Source: Geomonas paludis | GTDB taxonomy: Bacteria > Desulfobacterota > Desulfuromonadia > Geobacterales > Geobacteraceae | Assembly (NCBI RefSeq): GCF_014193585.1 | Contig: NZ_BLXY01000002.1 | Location: forward strand, 620,001 to 684,000 | Length of the DNA: 64,000 bases | Direction of reading: 5' to 3' | In this document: one piece after another, positions 7,391-15,844 of the stretch | Layout: each line of letters opens with the position of its first letter | How positions within the stretch are numbered: position 1 is the first letter of the stretch | Position numbers and translations under genes: made by a program | Notes under the pieces: model-generated | The model's input: only the letters and a program-made list of their open reading frames with translations | Database searches by the model: none | What the model was told of the DNA's origin: nothing

Positions 7391-9010
7391 TTAGAGAATG
7401 TAGTCGGTGGAGAGGAAGTGGGATTTTCTTTCTTTGACGATGCCGGTGATGATGTCGCGGTTGGCGTCGGTTTCGCGGGCGGCCACAACGATGCGGATCG
7501 AGAAGACACGCAGGGCATCGGCGACGGACTGGGTCCCCTCGGCCGAATTCTTGCGACCGTTGAAGGGGAAGCTGTCGGGGCTTCTCTGGCACTTGCTGTT
7601 GATGTTGATGCGGCAAACCTGGTTCACCAGCGCGTCGATCAACTGCGACAACTGCTCCTCGTTCCTGCCGAAGATGCTCGCCTGCTGCCCGTAGTTGGAC
7701 TGCACCACGTAGTCGATGGTTTCCTTCAGGTCGTCGTAGACCACCACCGGGACCACCGGGCCGAACTGCTCTTCGTGGTAGACCCGCATCTGGGGCGTAA
7801 CCGGGTAGAGGAGCGCCGGGTAGAAGAAGGAGCCGCTCCGGGTGCCGCCGCCGGGGTTCACCACGCGGGCGCCGAAGGCCTCGGCGTCGCGCAAAAGCCC
7901 CTCCAGGTATTCAGGCTTTTCCGGCTCGGGGAGCGCGGTGATGGCGACCCCGTCCTGCCAGGGGACGCCGCATTTCAGCGCCGCGATCTCCCGCGCCATA
8001 CCCTGCAGGAACGGCTCGGCGAGGTCGCGGTGCACGAAGATGATCTTCAGCGCGGTGCAGCGCTGGCCGTTGAAGCCCAGGGCACCGGAGACGCACTCCT
8101 CGACGGCGAGGTCGAGGTCCGCATCGGGAAGGATGATGGCGGGATTTTTCGCGTCGAGCCCGAGCACGCAGCGCAGCCGGTGCGGCCGGGGGTGGCTCGC
8201 CCGCAGCGCGTCGGCGACCTTGCTGGTGCCGATGAAGCCCAGCACGTCGATGCGGCCGGTGGCCATCAGCGGGGGCAGCACCTCCTCGCCGTCGCCGTAC
8301 ACGGTGTTGATGACGCCGGCCGGGAAGCAGTCGCGAAAGGCCTCCAAAAGGGGCGCGAACAGCAGGATCCCGAAGCGCGGCGGTTTGAGGATGATGGTGT
8401 TACCCATGACGAGGGCCGGGATCAGGGTGGTGAAGGTCTCGTAGAGCGGGAAGTTGTAGGGGCCCATGCACAGCACGACGCCCAGGGGCGCGCGGCGGAT
8501 CTGGCCGATGATCCCCTGCTGGATCACGAAGCGGGAGGAGACGCGGTCCAGTTCCTTGAGCGCCTCGATGGTGTCCTTGACGTAGGCAAGGGCGCGGTCG
8601 AACTCGGCCTCGGCTTCCTGCAACGACTTGCCGATCTCCCACATGAGGAGCTTGACCACCTCGGTGCGCTTTTCCTGCACGGCGCGACTGAAGCAGGTGA
8701 CGCACTTGATGCGCTCGCCGACCGACATCGTGGGCCAGGCGCCCCGGCCGTTGTCGTAGGCGTTCACGGCGACGTCGAGCGCCTCCAGCGCGGCGGCCAC
8801 CGAAAGCGCGGGCGCCTCCCCTACCCGCTGCGGCTGCGGCTCTACGCCGTCTAGCACCTGCACCGGCGAGAGCACCTCCTGCATGGGGCCTTCCCAGCGG
8901 CGCAGTTCGCCGCCGATCAGGTAGTGGTCCTGGCGGATCGGTTCTTCTATGCGATAGGGAGCGGGGATTTCCTGCGGCAACGGAAACAGTCCTGCGATCT
9001 TCTTCTTCAC
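7391..9010 (-). CDS. GapN-like NADP-dependent aldehyde dehydrogenase
   Basis: ALDH-superfamily enzyme of 539 residues. The best guess is non-phosphorylating glyceraldehyde-3-phosphate dehydrogenase, since the protein carries the unusual N-terminal extension of that group. The cofactor fold shows MGPYNFPLYE and LKPPRFG; the catalytic Cys lies in FNGQRCTA, and EEQFGPVVPVV follows. In the usual ELGGK general-base motif the protein reads LGLDAKN, so the Glu appears to be replaced by Gly. I chose GTG 9010 because GGAAGT lies 7 bases upstream; a longer frame to 9079 lacks this support. The exact substrate is uncertain. Confidence 0.75.
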   Translation of the reverse strand: MKKKIAGLFPLPQEIPAPYRIEEPIRQDHYLIGGELRRWEGPMQEVLSPVQVLDGVEPQPQRVGEAPALSVAAALEALDVAVNAYDNGRGAWPTMSVGERIKCVTCFSRAVQEKRTEVVKLLMWEIGKSLQEAEAEFDRALAYVKDTIEALKELDRVSSRFVIQQGIIGQIRRAPLGVVLCMGPYNFPLYETFTTLIPALVMGNTIILKPPRFGILLFAPLLEAFRDCFPAGVINTVYGDGEEVLPPLMATGRIDVLGFIGTSKVADALRASHPRPHRLRCVLGLDAKNPAIILPDADLDLAVEECVSGALGFNGQRCTALKIIFVHRDLAEPFLQGMAREIAALKCGVPWQDGVAITALPEPEKPEYLEGLLRDAEAFGARVVNPGGGTRSGSFFYPALLYPVTPQMRVYHEEQFGPVVPVVVYDDLKETIDYVVQSNYGQQASIFGRNEEQLSQLIDALVNQVCRININSKCQRSPDSFPFNGRKNSAEGTQSVADALRVFSIRIVVAARETDANRDIITGIVKERKSHFLSTDYIL

Positions 9011-9150
9011 TTTCACTTCCTTGCTGACAGACGTGATTGCCGGTGACTGGATCCGGCCTCGGGTCGACGCGAGCGTCACTCATGAGCTATACGCCAACAC
9101 AGAAGCAGGGTCAACCTTTTGATACTGTCTTTGGGCATGAAGGGCACTCA

Positions 9151-9178
9151 TTGCGCAATGACAAAGCGCCAGTATACT
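9151..9178 (+). promoter_or_regulatory. Candidate promoter for the Dps-like gene
   Basis: TTGCGC (9151-9156) and TATACT (9173-9178) are separated by 16 bases, about 57 bp before the start codon of the downstream ferritin-like gene. The -10 box is strong and the -35 moderate. Confidence 0.45.
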
Positions 9179-9234
9179 CGTCTGAGTCTGCGTAATTCCC
9201 CAATGACACAATAACGACAAAAGGAGATATGGCT

Positions 9235-9738
9235 ATGGGATCTAAGGGACGTGAAATAGTCGGCATGGACGTCGAGGAACTGCTGAACCTCTTGAACCGC
9301 GCCTTCTGCGACGAGTGGTTTGCCTACTATCAGTACTGGCTGGGAGCGAAGTTGGTCAAAGGGCCGATGAAGGACGCGGTCGGGGCCGAGCTTTTGGTTC
9401 ATGCCACCGAGGAACTGGCCCATGCCGACATGGTGGCGCTGCGCATCATCCAGTTGGGCGGCACACCGGTCACCAAACCCGAGGAGTGGTACAAGTTCAC
9501 CAACTGCGGCTACGATGCGCCGGACGATCCCTTCGTGAAGACCATCCTGGAGCAGAACATCAGGGGCGAGCAGTGCGCCATCACCGTGTACAAGAAGCTT
9601 CTGGACCTGACCCGCGAGAAGGACCCGGTCACCTACAACATGGTGCTCACCATTTTGCAGCAGGAGGTCGAGCACGAAGAGGATCTGCAGGCGCTTTTGG
9701 AAGACTACGAGCTGCTGGTAGGTGCTATGAAGGGATAG
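9235..9738 (+). CDS. Dps-like ferritin-family protein (thioferritin type)
   Basis: Ferritin-like four-helix protein of about 167 residues, expected to oxidise and store iron and detoxify peroxide. Metal-ligand motifs are visible in ACDEW-like, ATEELAHAD, GEQC and QEVEHEEDL segments. Two cysteines 23 residues apart (NCGYD and GEQC) resemble the cysteine pair of archaeal and bacterial DPSL thioferritins. Two in-frame ATGs are possible; the second (9235) is 8 bases from AAGGAG and the first (9229) only 2, so I chose the second. It is monocistronic, ending at a clear terminator. Confidence 0.85.
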   Translation: MGSKGREIVGMDVEELLNLLNRAFCDEWFAYYQYWLGAKLVKGPMKDAVGAELLVHATEELAHADMVALRIIQLGGTPVTKPEEWYKFTNCGYDAPDDPFVKTILEQNIRGEQCAITVYKKLLDLTREKDPVTYNMVLTILQQEVEHEEDLQALLEDYELLVGAMKG

Positions 9739-9762
9739 CCGTCCGGGAATTCTCGGTACTAA

Positions 9763-9793
9763 AAAAGCCCCGTCCACTCGGACGGGGCTTTTA
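9763..9793 (+). terminator. Rho-independent terminator after the Dps-like gene
   Basis: AAAAGCCCCGTCC, a short loop, then GGACGGGGCTTTT starts 25 bp past the stop codon. It is a symmetric hairpin flanked by A- and T-runs. Confidence 0.9.
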
Positions 9794-9835
9794 CTTTTCC
9801 GGACTAGCGATGATCTTCCGCCAAGATGCCCATCC

Positions 9836-9949
9836 CCCCTCTCCCTCCGGGAGAGGGCTGGGGTGAGGGCGCCTGCAATAGGCAATAATCCCGCTCCGTG
9901 GCGACTCCCTCACCCGCCCTTCGGGCACCCTCTCCCGGAGGGAGAGGGA
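9836..9949. repeat. Repeat element of the CTCCCTCCGGGAGAGGG family
   Basis: Two facing copies of CCCTCTCCCTCCGGGAGAGGG flank a loop beginning GGGCGCCTGCAATAGGC. The same arms and a similar loop recur at 36622-36740. Related elements lie at 18948-19044, 24270-24440, 31287-31393, 44388-44500 and, as a half copy, at 55798-55832. Confidence 0.85.
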
Positions 9950-9979
9950 ATCAGCGGAAGCTTGACTCCTGGGCTGTCG

Positions 9980-10216
9980 TCAGATCGGCACCGAATCGTC
10001 GTACAGTGTCTCCGGGGCGATATCAATCTCTCCCGGCCAGACGACCGTGCCATATTCAGCGCGCACCATGTTGAAAACTTCGGGAGCGGCAACTCTATTC
10101 CACGGCTTCATCTTGAGCAATGGCCGCATGTCGAACCGGCGCTGTTCCCCGTTTGCGTAAAAAAGATCCAATCGAAAATCAGCCTGCGGAATAACCTTTA
10201 CGACATCTACCATCAT
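9980..10216 (-). CDS. DUF2442 domain protein
   Basis: A 78-residue protein matching the DUF2442 pattern (…LDLFYANGEQRRFDMRPLL… and an ending with DIAPETLYDDS). The family is typically encoded beside a DUF4160 gene, as here. The two open frames are 7 bp apart and presumably cotranscribed. I chose the ATG at 10216, five bases after GAGG; the GTG at 10222 is an alternative. The role is unknown; an antitoxin- or nucleic-acid-binding-like role has been suggested for such pairs but is not shown by the sequence. Confidence 0.75.
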   Translation of the reverse strand: MMVDVVKVIPQADFRLDLFYANGEQRRFDMRPLLKMKPWNRVAAPEVFNMVRAEYGTVVWPGEIDIAPETLYDDSVPI

Positions 10217-10223
10217 GATCACC

Positions 10224-10493
10224 TCACTGAAGAGGAGCGATTCGGAACGGCTCGTCGCCGTTCACCGCCAACTCCCAATCAACCGTTAACTCTTCTTTGT
10301 GTATCTCGATCCAAGCCTGCACCAGCTTGAGCTGCTTGGCTGGTAATGAGCCATCCAGAACAGTGCCATCGTCAATTGCAATTGCAGCTTCATCCCCCTG
10401 GTAGCGGCAGTGGATATGAGGACGATGGTGACGGCGGTTGTCCCTGAAGTACATCAAGACCAAGATCCCGTAGAACATGCTTATGGTCGGCAT
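10224..10493 (-). CDS. DUF4160 domain protein
   Basis: An 89-residue protein with the DUF4160 signature: MPTISMFYGI, then HHRPHIHCRY, and an acidic, hydrophobic C-terminal part (AWIEIHKEELTVDWEL). GGAGG lies just before the ATG at 10493; the longer frame back to 10700 runs into the divergent regulator gene and is rejected. It precedes the DUF2442 gene in the same orientation, forming a compact two-gene cassette. Function is unknown. Confidence 0.8.
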   Translation of the reverse strand: MPTISMFYGILVLMYFRDNRRHHRPHIHCRYQGDEAAIAIDDGTVLDGSLPAKQLKLVQAWIEIHKEELTVDWELAVNGDEPFRIAPLQ

Positions 10494-10687
10494 ATTGCCT
10501 CCATAAAAACCGGATACAGAACCATTCTTCTGACGGCAAACTTTAGAGGAATTGGCAAGTTGTGTCAACATCCCCGCTGTGTCTTCGGCAAGGAATGGCA
10601 GGATCTGCTGGTTCGTTGTCCTTGAACGTGAACCGCCGTTGTGCAATGATTCCCGCAGGCTAGCAAACAAGGAAGCAGGAGGTCCCC

Positions 10688-11665
10688 ATGCACGAGCCAC
10701 TTACCATCGCTGTCGCCGCCTACGAAGGGGCGGAACTCTTGGACGTCACCGGACCGATCGAGGTGTTCAACATGCTGAACCGCTGCCTGGGCGAATCCGC
10801 CCCCGAGCGCCCCGGCTACCGGATCGTGATCCTGGCGCAACAGGCCGGACCGTTCAGCACCTGCCCGGGAGTGAAGATCGTGGCGGACCACGCCTGGGAG
10901 GATCTCCCGGAAAGGGCGGACACGATCCTTGTCCCGGGCAGCCCGGATGACGCGCTGGGGCGGGCCATGCAGGACCAGAGACTCTTGTCCTGGCTGGCAG
11001 CCGAGGGGCAGCGGGTGCGGCGCCTGATATCGGTCTGCACCGGATCACTCATCCTGGCCGAGGCGGGACTGTTAAAGGGGAAACGGGCGACCACGCACTG
11101 GATGGATCTGGAGCGGCTGCGGCGCGACTACCCGGAGGTCATGGTGGAGAACGACGCCATCTACACCCGCGACGGCATGATAGCGACGTCAGCTGGAGTG
11201 ACCGCGGGAATGGACCTGGCGCTGGCCCTGGTGGAGGAGGATTTCGGGAGGAAGCTGGCGCTGACAGTGGCCAGGCGCCTGGTGATGTTCCTGAAACGTC
11301 CGGGGGGACAGGCACAGTTCAGTACGCAACTACGAGCCCAGATGGTCGAAGGGGGACAGATGGCGCCGCTGCTTGCCTGGCTCAGGGAGAACCCGTGCAG
11401 CAAGGCGACGGTGGAGGATCTGGCACAGCGGGCGGCGATGAGCCCGCGCAATTTCGCCCGCGTGTTCCTGCGCGAGACCGGGAAAACGCCGGCCAAGTAC
11501 CTCGACCAGCTCCGGCTGGAACACTCGGTCGCCCTTTTGGAGGAAACGACGCTGCCGCTGGAACGCGTGGCCCGCGACAGTGGCTTTACCTGCGCCGAGC
11601 AGATGCGGCGCGTCTTCATCCGGGAGGTCGGGGTCACCCCGCTCGCCTACCGGACCAGGTTCTGA
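10688..11665 (+). CDS. GlxA-family transcriptional regulator (DJ-1/PfpI + AraC)
   Basis: A 325-residue transcription factor. The N-terminal two thirds form a DJ-1/PfpI (class I glutamine amidotransferase-like) domain with LLDVTGPIEVFNMLN and the nucleophile-elbow Cys in SVCTGSLIL. The C-terminus has AraC/XylS helix-turn-helix motifs (MSPRNFARVFLRETGKTPAKY and VARDSGFTCAEQMRRVF). Such proteins bind small metabolites and control catabolic genes; the ligand and targets here are unknown. A strong GGAGG precedes the ATG. It is divergent from the DUF4160/DUF2442 cassette and appears monocistronic. Confidence 0.9.
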   Translation: MHEPLTIAVAAYEGAELLDVTGPIEVFNMLNRCLGESAPERPGYRIVILAQQAGPFSTCPGVKIVADHAWEDLPERADTILVPGSPDDALGRAMQDQRLLSWLAAEGQRVRRLISVCTGSLILAEAGLLKGKRATTHWMDLERLRRDYPEVMVENDAIYTRDGMIATSAGVTAGMDLALALVEEDFGRKLALTVARRLVMFLKRPGGQAQFSTQLRAQMVEGGQMAPLLAWLRENPCSKATVEDLAQRAAMSPRNFARVFLRETGKTPAKYLDQLRLEHSVALLEETTLPLERVARDSGFTCAEQMRRVFIREVGVTPLAYRTRF

Positions 11666-11965
11666 CCCAGGAGGTTCTTTCCCTGGTTTCCCTGGTTCCC
11701 AAGCTCCAGCTTGGGAACCCCATATGGCGCAAAGCTCCAGCTATGTATCCGTGGGAAGCTGGAGTTTCTGAGAGGGCTGCGTCCCCAAGGCGGACCTTGG
11801 GAACGAGATCAAACCAGGAAAAGCTGGAGCTTTGGAACCAGGAAAATCCCCTCTGTCTCCCCTTCGCAAAGGGGAGGACGCGAGGTCTCATCCTGCGCTT
11901 CGTGAACAGCAGTTGGGGTGACGCCGGAATTCCCGTTTAACGTTTTGAGATGAAAGGAGGTTCTT
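11666..11965. repeat. Composite inverted-repeat element, opposite orientation to 60-180
   Basis: Geneless 300-bp gap. About 11692-11814 is a second copy of the composite element at 60-180: TTCCCAAGCTCCAGCTTGGG, then GGCGCAAAGCTCCAGC, then CCAAGGCGGACCTTGG and GAACGAGATCAAA. It is followed by further GCTGGAGCTT repeats and one C/G-run hairpin (about 11843-11885). Confidence 0.8.
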
Positions 11966-12241
11966 ATGCGCTACCTGTTGGCTAAAGGAGAAATCGTCAC
12001 CCTGCAGGCGGATGACGCCATCGAATCGCTGTCGCTGGTCGCCGGGGCGATCTGGCTCACCCGCTCCTCGGATACCCGCGATTACTGCCTGCACGAGGGA
12101 ACGCGTCTGGCGGTGGTGCGCGGCGAGACGCTGATCATCGAGGCGATCTCCCCCGCCACCCTGACGGTCAACTGCCGCGAGCGCCGCGCCGGGGTCCACA
12201 TCACTACGGCCTGGCCCCACAGCTCCCCCCGCACCGCCTGA
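11966..12241 (+). CDS. DUF2917 domain protein
   Basis: A 91-residue protein with the cupin-like DUF2917 pattern: a short N-terminal segment, then GAIWLTRSSDTRDYCLHEG and a LIIEAISPATLTV strand. The ATG follows AAAGGAGG. Function is unknown; the family is common in beta- and deltaproteobacteria. It stands alone, convergent with the small membrane protein gene that ends 8 bp away. Confidence 0.75.
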   Translation: MRYLLAKGEIVTLQADDAIESLSLVAGAIWLTRSSDTRDYCLHEGTRLAVVRGETLIIEAISPATLTVNCRERRAGVHITTAWPHSSPRTA

Positions 12242-12248
12242 ACCTGGC

Positions 12249-12689
12249 TTATCCTTTCACAGCCGGGGCGACCGGCCAACTGATGATGACCACACCCAGA
12301 ATGCAGGTGGCAATCCCCACCAGCCGCAGCCAGTGCATCTCTCCCCCCAGGAACCACCAGGAAAGCAGCAGCACCAATGCGGACTGGCAGCCGATGATGG
12401 CCAGCGCGTAACCCGCATTGGCGCTCGACGCCGTGGCCAGGAACATGGCCCAGTTGCCGAGCACGCTGCACGCTCCCGCCGCAACCAGCAGGGGCACCGC
12501 GGACTTCCAGGCCGGCCACATCCCCCAGTCCCCCGCCGACCAGACAGCAAAGCTTACCGTGAGCACCAGCGAGAGCACCAGCATGGAAAACTGCACCGAG
12601 ACGCCCCGCTTCACTGCGGCGGTCATGAACAGCACCATGAAAGCGAAGCTCACCAACGCGGTGAGGGCCTGGGTTACGTAGTTCCACAT
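12249..12689 (-). CDS. EamA/DMT-like half-size membrane transporter
   Basis: A 146-residue protein with about four or five transmembrane helices and the end signature of one EamA repeat (SALVLLLSWWFLGGEMHWLR then GIATCILGVVIIS). Full DMT exporters have two such repeats; this half-size form resembles EamA single-repeat proteins that dimerise. GGAGGCAAGG precedes the ATG at 12689. It lies 32 bp downstream of the hybrid histidine kinase and may be cotranscribed. Substrate is unknown. Confidence 0.75.
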   Translation of the reverse strand: MWNYVTQALTALVSFAFMVLFMTAAVKRGVSVQFSMLVLSLVLTVSFAVWSAGDWGMWPAWKSAVPLLVAAGACSVLGNWAMFLATASSANAGYALAIIGCQSALVLLLSWWFLGGEMHWLRLVGIATCILGVVIISWPVAPAVKG

Positions 12690-12721
12690 GCCTTGCCTCC
12701 TTATGCCTCTTTGCTGGCGAC

Positions 12722-14422
12722 TTATTTGTGATCGAGCACCTGTCGGATGGTCCGCCCCAGGCTCCGCGACGTGTACGGCTTCATCAGGCAGGCACGGATG
12801 CCGTACTCGGCGTCCCTCTCGTCGACGGTCTCTTTGAACCCGGTACAGAGGATGATGGGAATGTCGGGCCGCAGCGTCGAGATTTCCTTGGCCAGGGACT
12901 TGCCCGAAAGGCCCGGCATGGTGAGGTCGGTGATGACCAGGTCGAAGCGGGCGGGATCGGCGCGGAAAAGTTCGAGCGCGCTCACGCTGCTGCAGCAAGT
13001 GACCACGCTGTAGCCCAGAGTTTCCAGGATCCCCTGGCCCAGCACGGTGAGCGACTCCTCGTCGTCAACAAACAGCACCCGCTCGCTCCCCTGCAGCAGC
13101 TGCTCCGGCACCTCCTCTTCGCGCTGGATCTCCAGGGAGACCGCCGGCAGGAAGACCTCGAAGCAGGCACCCGCGCCCGGTTCGCTGTGCACCGCGATGA
13201 CGCCGCCGTGATTCTTCACGATCCCCTGGACCACGGCCAGCCCGAGGCCGGTCCCCTCCCCGGCCGGTTTGGTGGTGAAATAGGGATCGAAGATCCGCTC
13301 CAGCACGCGGCTTTCCATGCCGCGGCCGGTGTCGCGCACGCACAGATGCAGGTGATCGACGGGGTCGAGGAAGGGATACGGAGCGAGTTTGGGGGAGCCG
13401 GTTGCAACCGCCTGCAGGGAGACGGTCAGGGTGCCACCTTCAGGGAGCATGGCGTGGGCGGCGTTGGTGCCGAGGTTCATCAGCACCTGGTGCAGTTGGG
13501 TGGGATCGGCGAGGACCTTGTCCGCATCGGGGGCAACCTCGATCTCCTTGACCATGGCGATCGACGTAGGCAGCGAGGAACGCAGCAGGCGCAAGGCATC
13601 GTCGATGACGGCCGTCAGGTGCACCGGCTTTCTTTCCTGCTCGGTGTGCCTGCTGAAACTGAGGATCTGCCGCACCAGGTCCGCCGCCCGCAGCGCAGCC
13701 GTGAAGACCTGCTGCATTTCCGCCCGCCCCACGCCCCCCTCGGGCACCTTGTGCAGCACCATGTCGGTAAAGCCGAGAATGGAAGTGAGGATGTTGTTGA
13801 AGTCGTGGGCGATACCGGCGGCCAACGTCCCGATCGCCTCCATCTTCTGCGCCTGGCGCAGATCCTTCTCGGTCTTGCGCAGTTCCGCGGTGCGGGCCTC
13901 GACCCGCATTTCCAGCAGGTCGTTGGCCTCAAGGACGGCGCGCGTCGCCACTTCCGCCCGCTCCTTGGCCGCCACCAGTTCCTCGGTCCGTTCCCGGACC
14001 AGGTCCTCCAGGTGGTCGCGGTACTTGATAAGTTCGGCTTCGGCGACCTTCTGCTCGGTGATGTCGGTGCCGCTGCCGATCCAGCGCACGATGCGGCCAT
14101 CGGCGTCCTTCTGCGCGACGGCCCGCGACAGCACCCAGCGGTACTGGCCGTCGAACCTCCGGTTGCGGTGCAGACAGCTGTACGGCTCCCCGGTTTCCAG
14201 GGAGTGTTTCCATTTTTGCGCGGTGATTTCGACGTCATCGGGATGGATAATGCTGCGCCACGGCTCGGGGTCGGGCTCGCCGGGAGTCAGGCCATTGAAC
14301 TCGTACCAGCGCAGGTTGGCGAAGTCCTGGGCGCCGTCGGGCGTAGCAGTCCAGACGATCTGGGGGATCGTATCGATGATGAAGCGGTACAGTTCTTCAC
14401 TGGGGTGGAGAGTATCTGTCAC
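12722..14422 (-). CDS. PAS-histidine kinase-receiver hybrid sensor
   Basis: A 566-residue hybrid kinase with no obvious membrane segment. The order is a PAS domain (about 10-130), a coiled-coil linker, HisKA with the phospho-His in GIAHDFNNILTS, HATPase_c (DTGRGMES, EGTGLGLAVVQG) and a C-terminal receiver with the acceptor Asp in LVITDLTMPGLSG. The GTG start at 14422 follows GAGGG. This layout (PAS, HisKA of the HDFNN type, then REC) is common in Geobacter. No obvious partner regulator is adjacent. Confidence 0.92.
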   Translation of the reverse strand: MTDTLHPSEELYRFIIDTIPQIVWTATPDGAQDFANLRWYEFNGLTPGEPDPEPWRSIIHPDDVEITAQKWKHSLETGEPYSCLHRNRRFDGQYRWVLSRAVAQKDADGRIVRWIGSGTDITEQKVAEAELIKYRDHLEDLVRERTEELVAAKERAEVATRAVLEANDLLEMRVEARTAELRKTEKDLRQAQKMEAIGTLAAGIAHDFNNILTSILGFTDMVLHKVPEGGVGRAEMQQVFTAALRAADLVRQILSFSRHTEQERKPVHLTAVIDDALRLLRSSLPTSIAMVKEIEVAPDADKVLADPTQLHQVLMNLGTNAAHAMLPEGGTLTVSLQAVATGSPKLAPYPFLDPVDHLHLCVRDTGRGMESRVLERIFDPYFTTKPAGEGTGLGLAVVQGIVKNHGGVIAVHSEPGAGACFEVFLPAVSLEIQREEEVPEQLLQGSERVLFVDDEESLTVLGQGILETLGYSVVTCCSSVSALELFRADPARFDLVITDLTMPGLSGKSLAKEISTLRPDIPIILCTGFKETVDERDAEYGIRACLMKPYTSRSLGRTIRQVLDHK

Positions 14423-14582
14423 TCGGCCCTCTGTTACAGAACATCTCTTACATAGGGGTCAGACGAGCGAATACTTTGATTGGGAAAATATACTGAGCTT
14501 TTATGACAGTTCAAGCCCCGCATCTCTTTCTTGTCGATTTGAGGCAGACAGAAAGGGTATACAGGGCAGGCACAGTTCATCT

Positions 14583-15146
14583 TTATTTCAAGAGCGTGTG
14601 CTCCAGGAGGATCTTGAGACCTATCAGGCAGAGCACCACCCCGCCGCAGACTTCGACGCGTTTGCCCCAGTTGTCCCCGAGCCGGCGCCCCAGGAGCATC
14701 CCGGTCACGGTCAAGACCCCGGCCACGAGACCGATGACCACCGACGGGACCCACACGCTCACCCCGAGCATGGCCAGCGACAACCCGACCGCGAAAGCGT
14801 CGATGCTGGTGGCGACCGAGAGCATCACCATGGTGAGCCCCTTGGTCGGGTCGGAAGGCGCTGTGTCCTCGTCCTCCTCGAAGGCCTCGACGATCATCCT
14901 GCCGCCGACGTAGGCCAGAAGACCGAAGGCGATCCAGTGGTCATAGGCGGTGATCCACTTCTGGACCGTCAGGCCGAGCAGCCACCCCGCGATGGGCATG
15001 AGCGCCTGGAACAGGCCGAAGTGGAAACCGAGGCGAAACAGGTGCCGTCCGGTGACAGGGTTCAATACCGCGCCGGTAGCCAGGGCGACGGCGAAGGCAT
15101 CCATGGCCAGGGCCAGGGCGATGCCGAAGATGCTGATCCAATCCAT
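14583..15146 (-). CDS. mntP: MntP-type manganese efflux pump
   Basis: Inner-membrane protein of 187 residues, six predicted helices, with the DUF204/MntP hallmarks AMDAFAVAL near the N-terminus and SIDAFAVGLSL in the internal repeat; the two Asp residues are essential in the family. It exports Mn2+. In many bacteria mntP is preceded by a yybP-ykoY Mn riboswitch, but upstream here I see only REP-like hairpins. Length matches the family (about 188). Confidence 0.88.
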   Translation of the reverse strand: MDWISIFGIALALAMDAFAVALATGAVLNPVTGRHLFRLGFHFGLFQALMPIAGWLLGLTVQKWITAYDHWIAFGLLAYVGGRMIVEAFEEDEDTAPSDPTKGLTMVMLSVATSIDAFAVGLSLAMLGVSVWVPSVVIGLVAGVLTVTGMLLGRRLGDNWGKRVEVCGGVVLCLIGLKILLEHTLLK

Positions 15147-15150
15147 AAAA

Positions 15151-15424
15151 CTCCAGAGGGGACTGGCTCCGCCAGGTGCCTGTCCCTTTTAATTTCAAAA
15201 CCCCAGAGGGGACTGGCTCCGCCAGGTGCCTGTCCCCTTTTAATTTCTGTCCCCATTTAATTTAAGCAGAGTCCCCTTTAAACAAAGGGGGGATTGAAGC
15301 AGAAGGGACTGGCTCCGTGAGGTGCCAGTCCCTCTGGCGGAACGTCCCTTTCGGCTCAGCCACCGTTCTCAATCACTAAAGGGGACAGACTAAAGGGGAC
15401 AGGCACCTGACGGAGCCAGTCCCC
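15151..15424. repeat. Cluster of four REP-like hairpins
   Basis: Two tandem 50-bp units (hairpins 15158-15186 and 15208-15237) are followed by a third copy in the same direction (15305-15332) and one inverted copy (15395-15424) right before the DUF2845 stop codon. In the third copy the inner T is replaced by A, so one mismatch of the stem is repaired. The cluster fills the gap between mntP and the DUF2845 gene. Confidence 0.85.
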
Positions 15425-15432
15425 CAAAATCG

Positions 15433-15768
15433 TTAGTAGCCGTAATCGAGGCTCTGGATGCGGGAGACGCGGCCGTCCTGCAGCTCCAGCTGGTACTGGA
15501 ACTCGTTGCGACCGAAGTTGAAGATCCAGTTGTCGACGATGATGTTGGTGATGCTCCTGGTGGGGCCGGCCTGATCCTTCTGCAACACCTTCTTGGAACT
15601 CTGGGTGGTCGTAGCGGGCTGGCCGCACTTGGCGAGTACCTCCCCCGCGGAGTCGCCGACCGAGACGATGCCACCTTTGCACCTCATGGTGTCGCTGTCG
15701 GCATAAGCGGTGGCGGACAGCATCGCGACGGCCGAGAGGGCGGCGATCAGGTTAGCGGCTTTTTTCAT
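15433..15768 (-). CDS. DUF2845 exported protein
   Basis: A 111-residue protein with a signal peptide (MKKAANLIAALSAVAM, cleavage near AYA-DSD) followed by the DUF2845 pattern: MRCKGGIVSVGDS, VLAKCGQP and a beta-rich C-terminus with DNWIFNFGRNEFQYQ. The two cysteines may form a disulfide. It is probably periplasmic. Function is unknown. GGAGGATAG precedes the ATG. Confidence 0.85.
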   Translation of the reverse strand: MKKAANLIAALSAVAMLSATAYADSDTMRCKGGIVSVGDSAGEVLAKCGQPATTTQSSKKVLQKDQAGPTRSITNIIVDNWIFNFGRNEFQYQLELQDGRVSRIQSLDYGY

Positions 15769-15844
15769 GCTCTATCCTCCTTGTTCTCCTGTTGGCAAAA
15801 CAGATAGGAATATAAGGCACAAGCGATGTTTTGCAAAGCCCTAT

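Noticed and set aside
12728-14455. Long open frame antisense to the hybrid histidine kinase
   Set aside because: It is a shadow of high-GC third-position bias; the minus-strand frame encodes a complete kinase with all motifs.
15147-15432. yybP-ykoY manganese riboswitch upstream of mntP
   Set aside because: The upstream region holds REP-like hairpins and no recognisable yybP-ykoY core.
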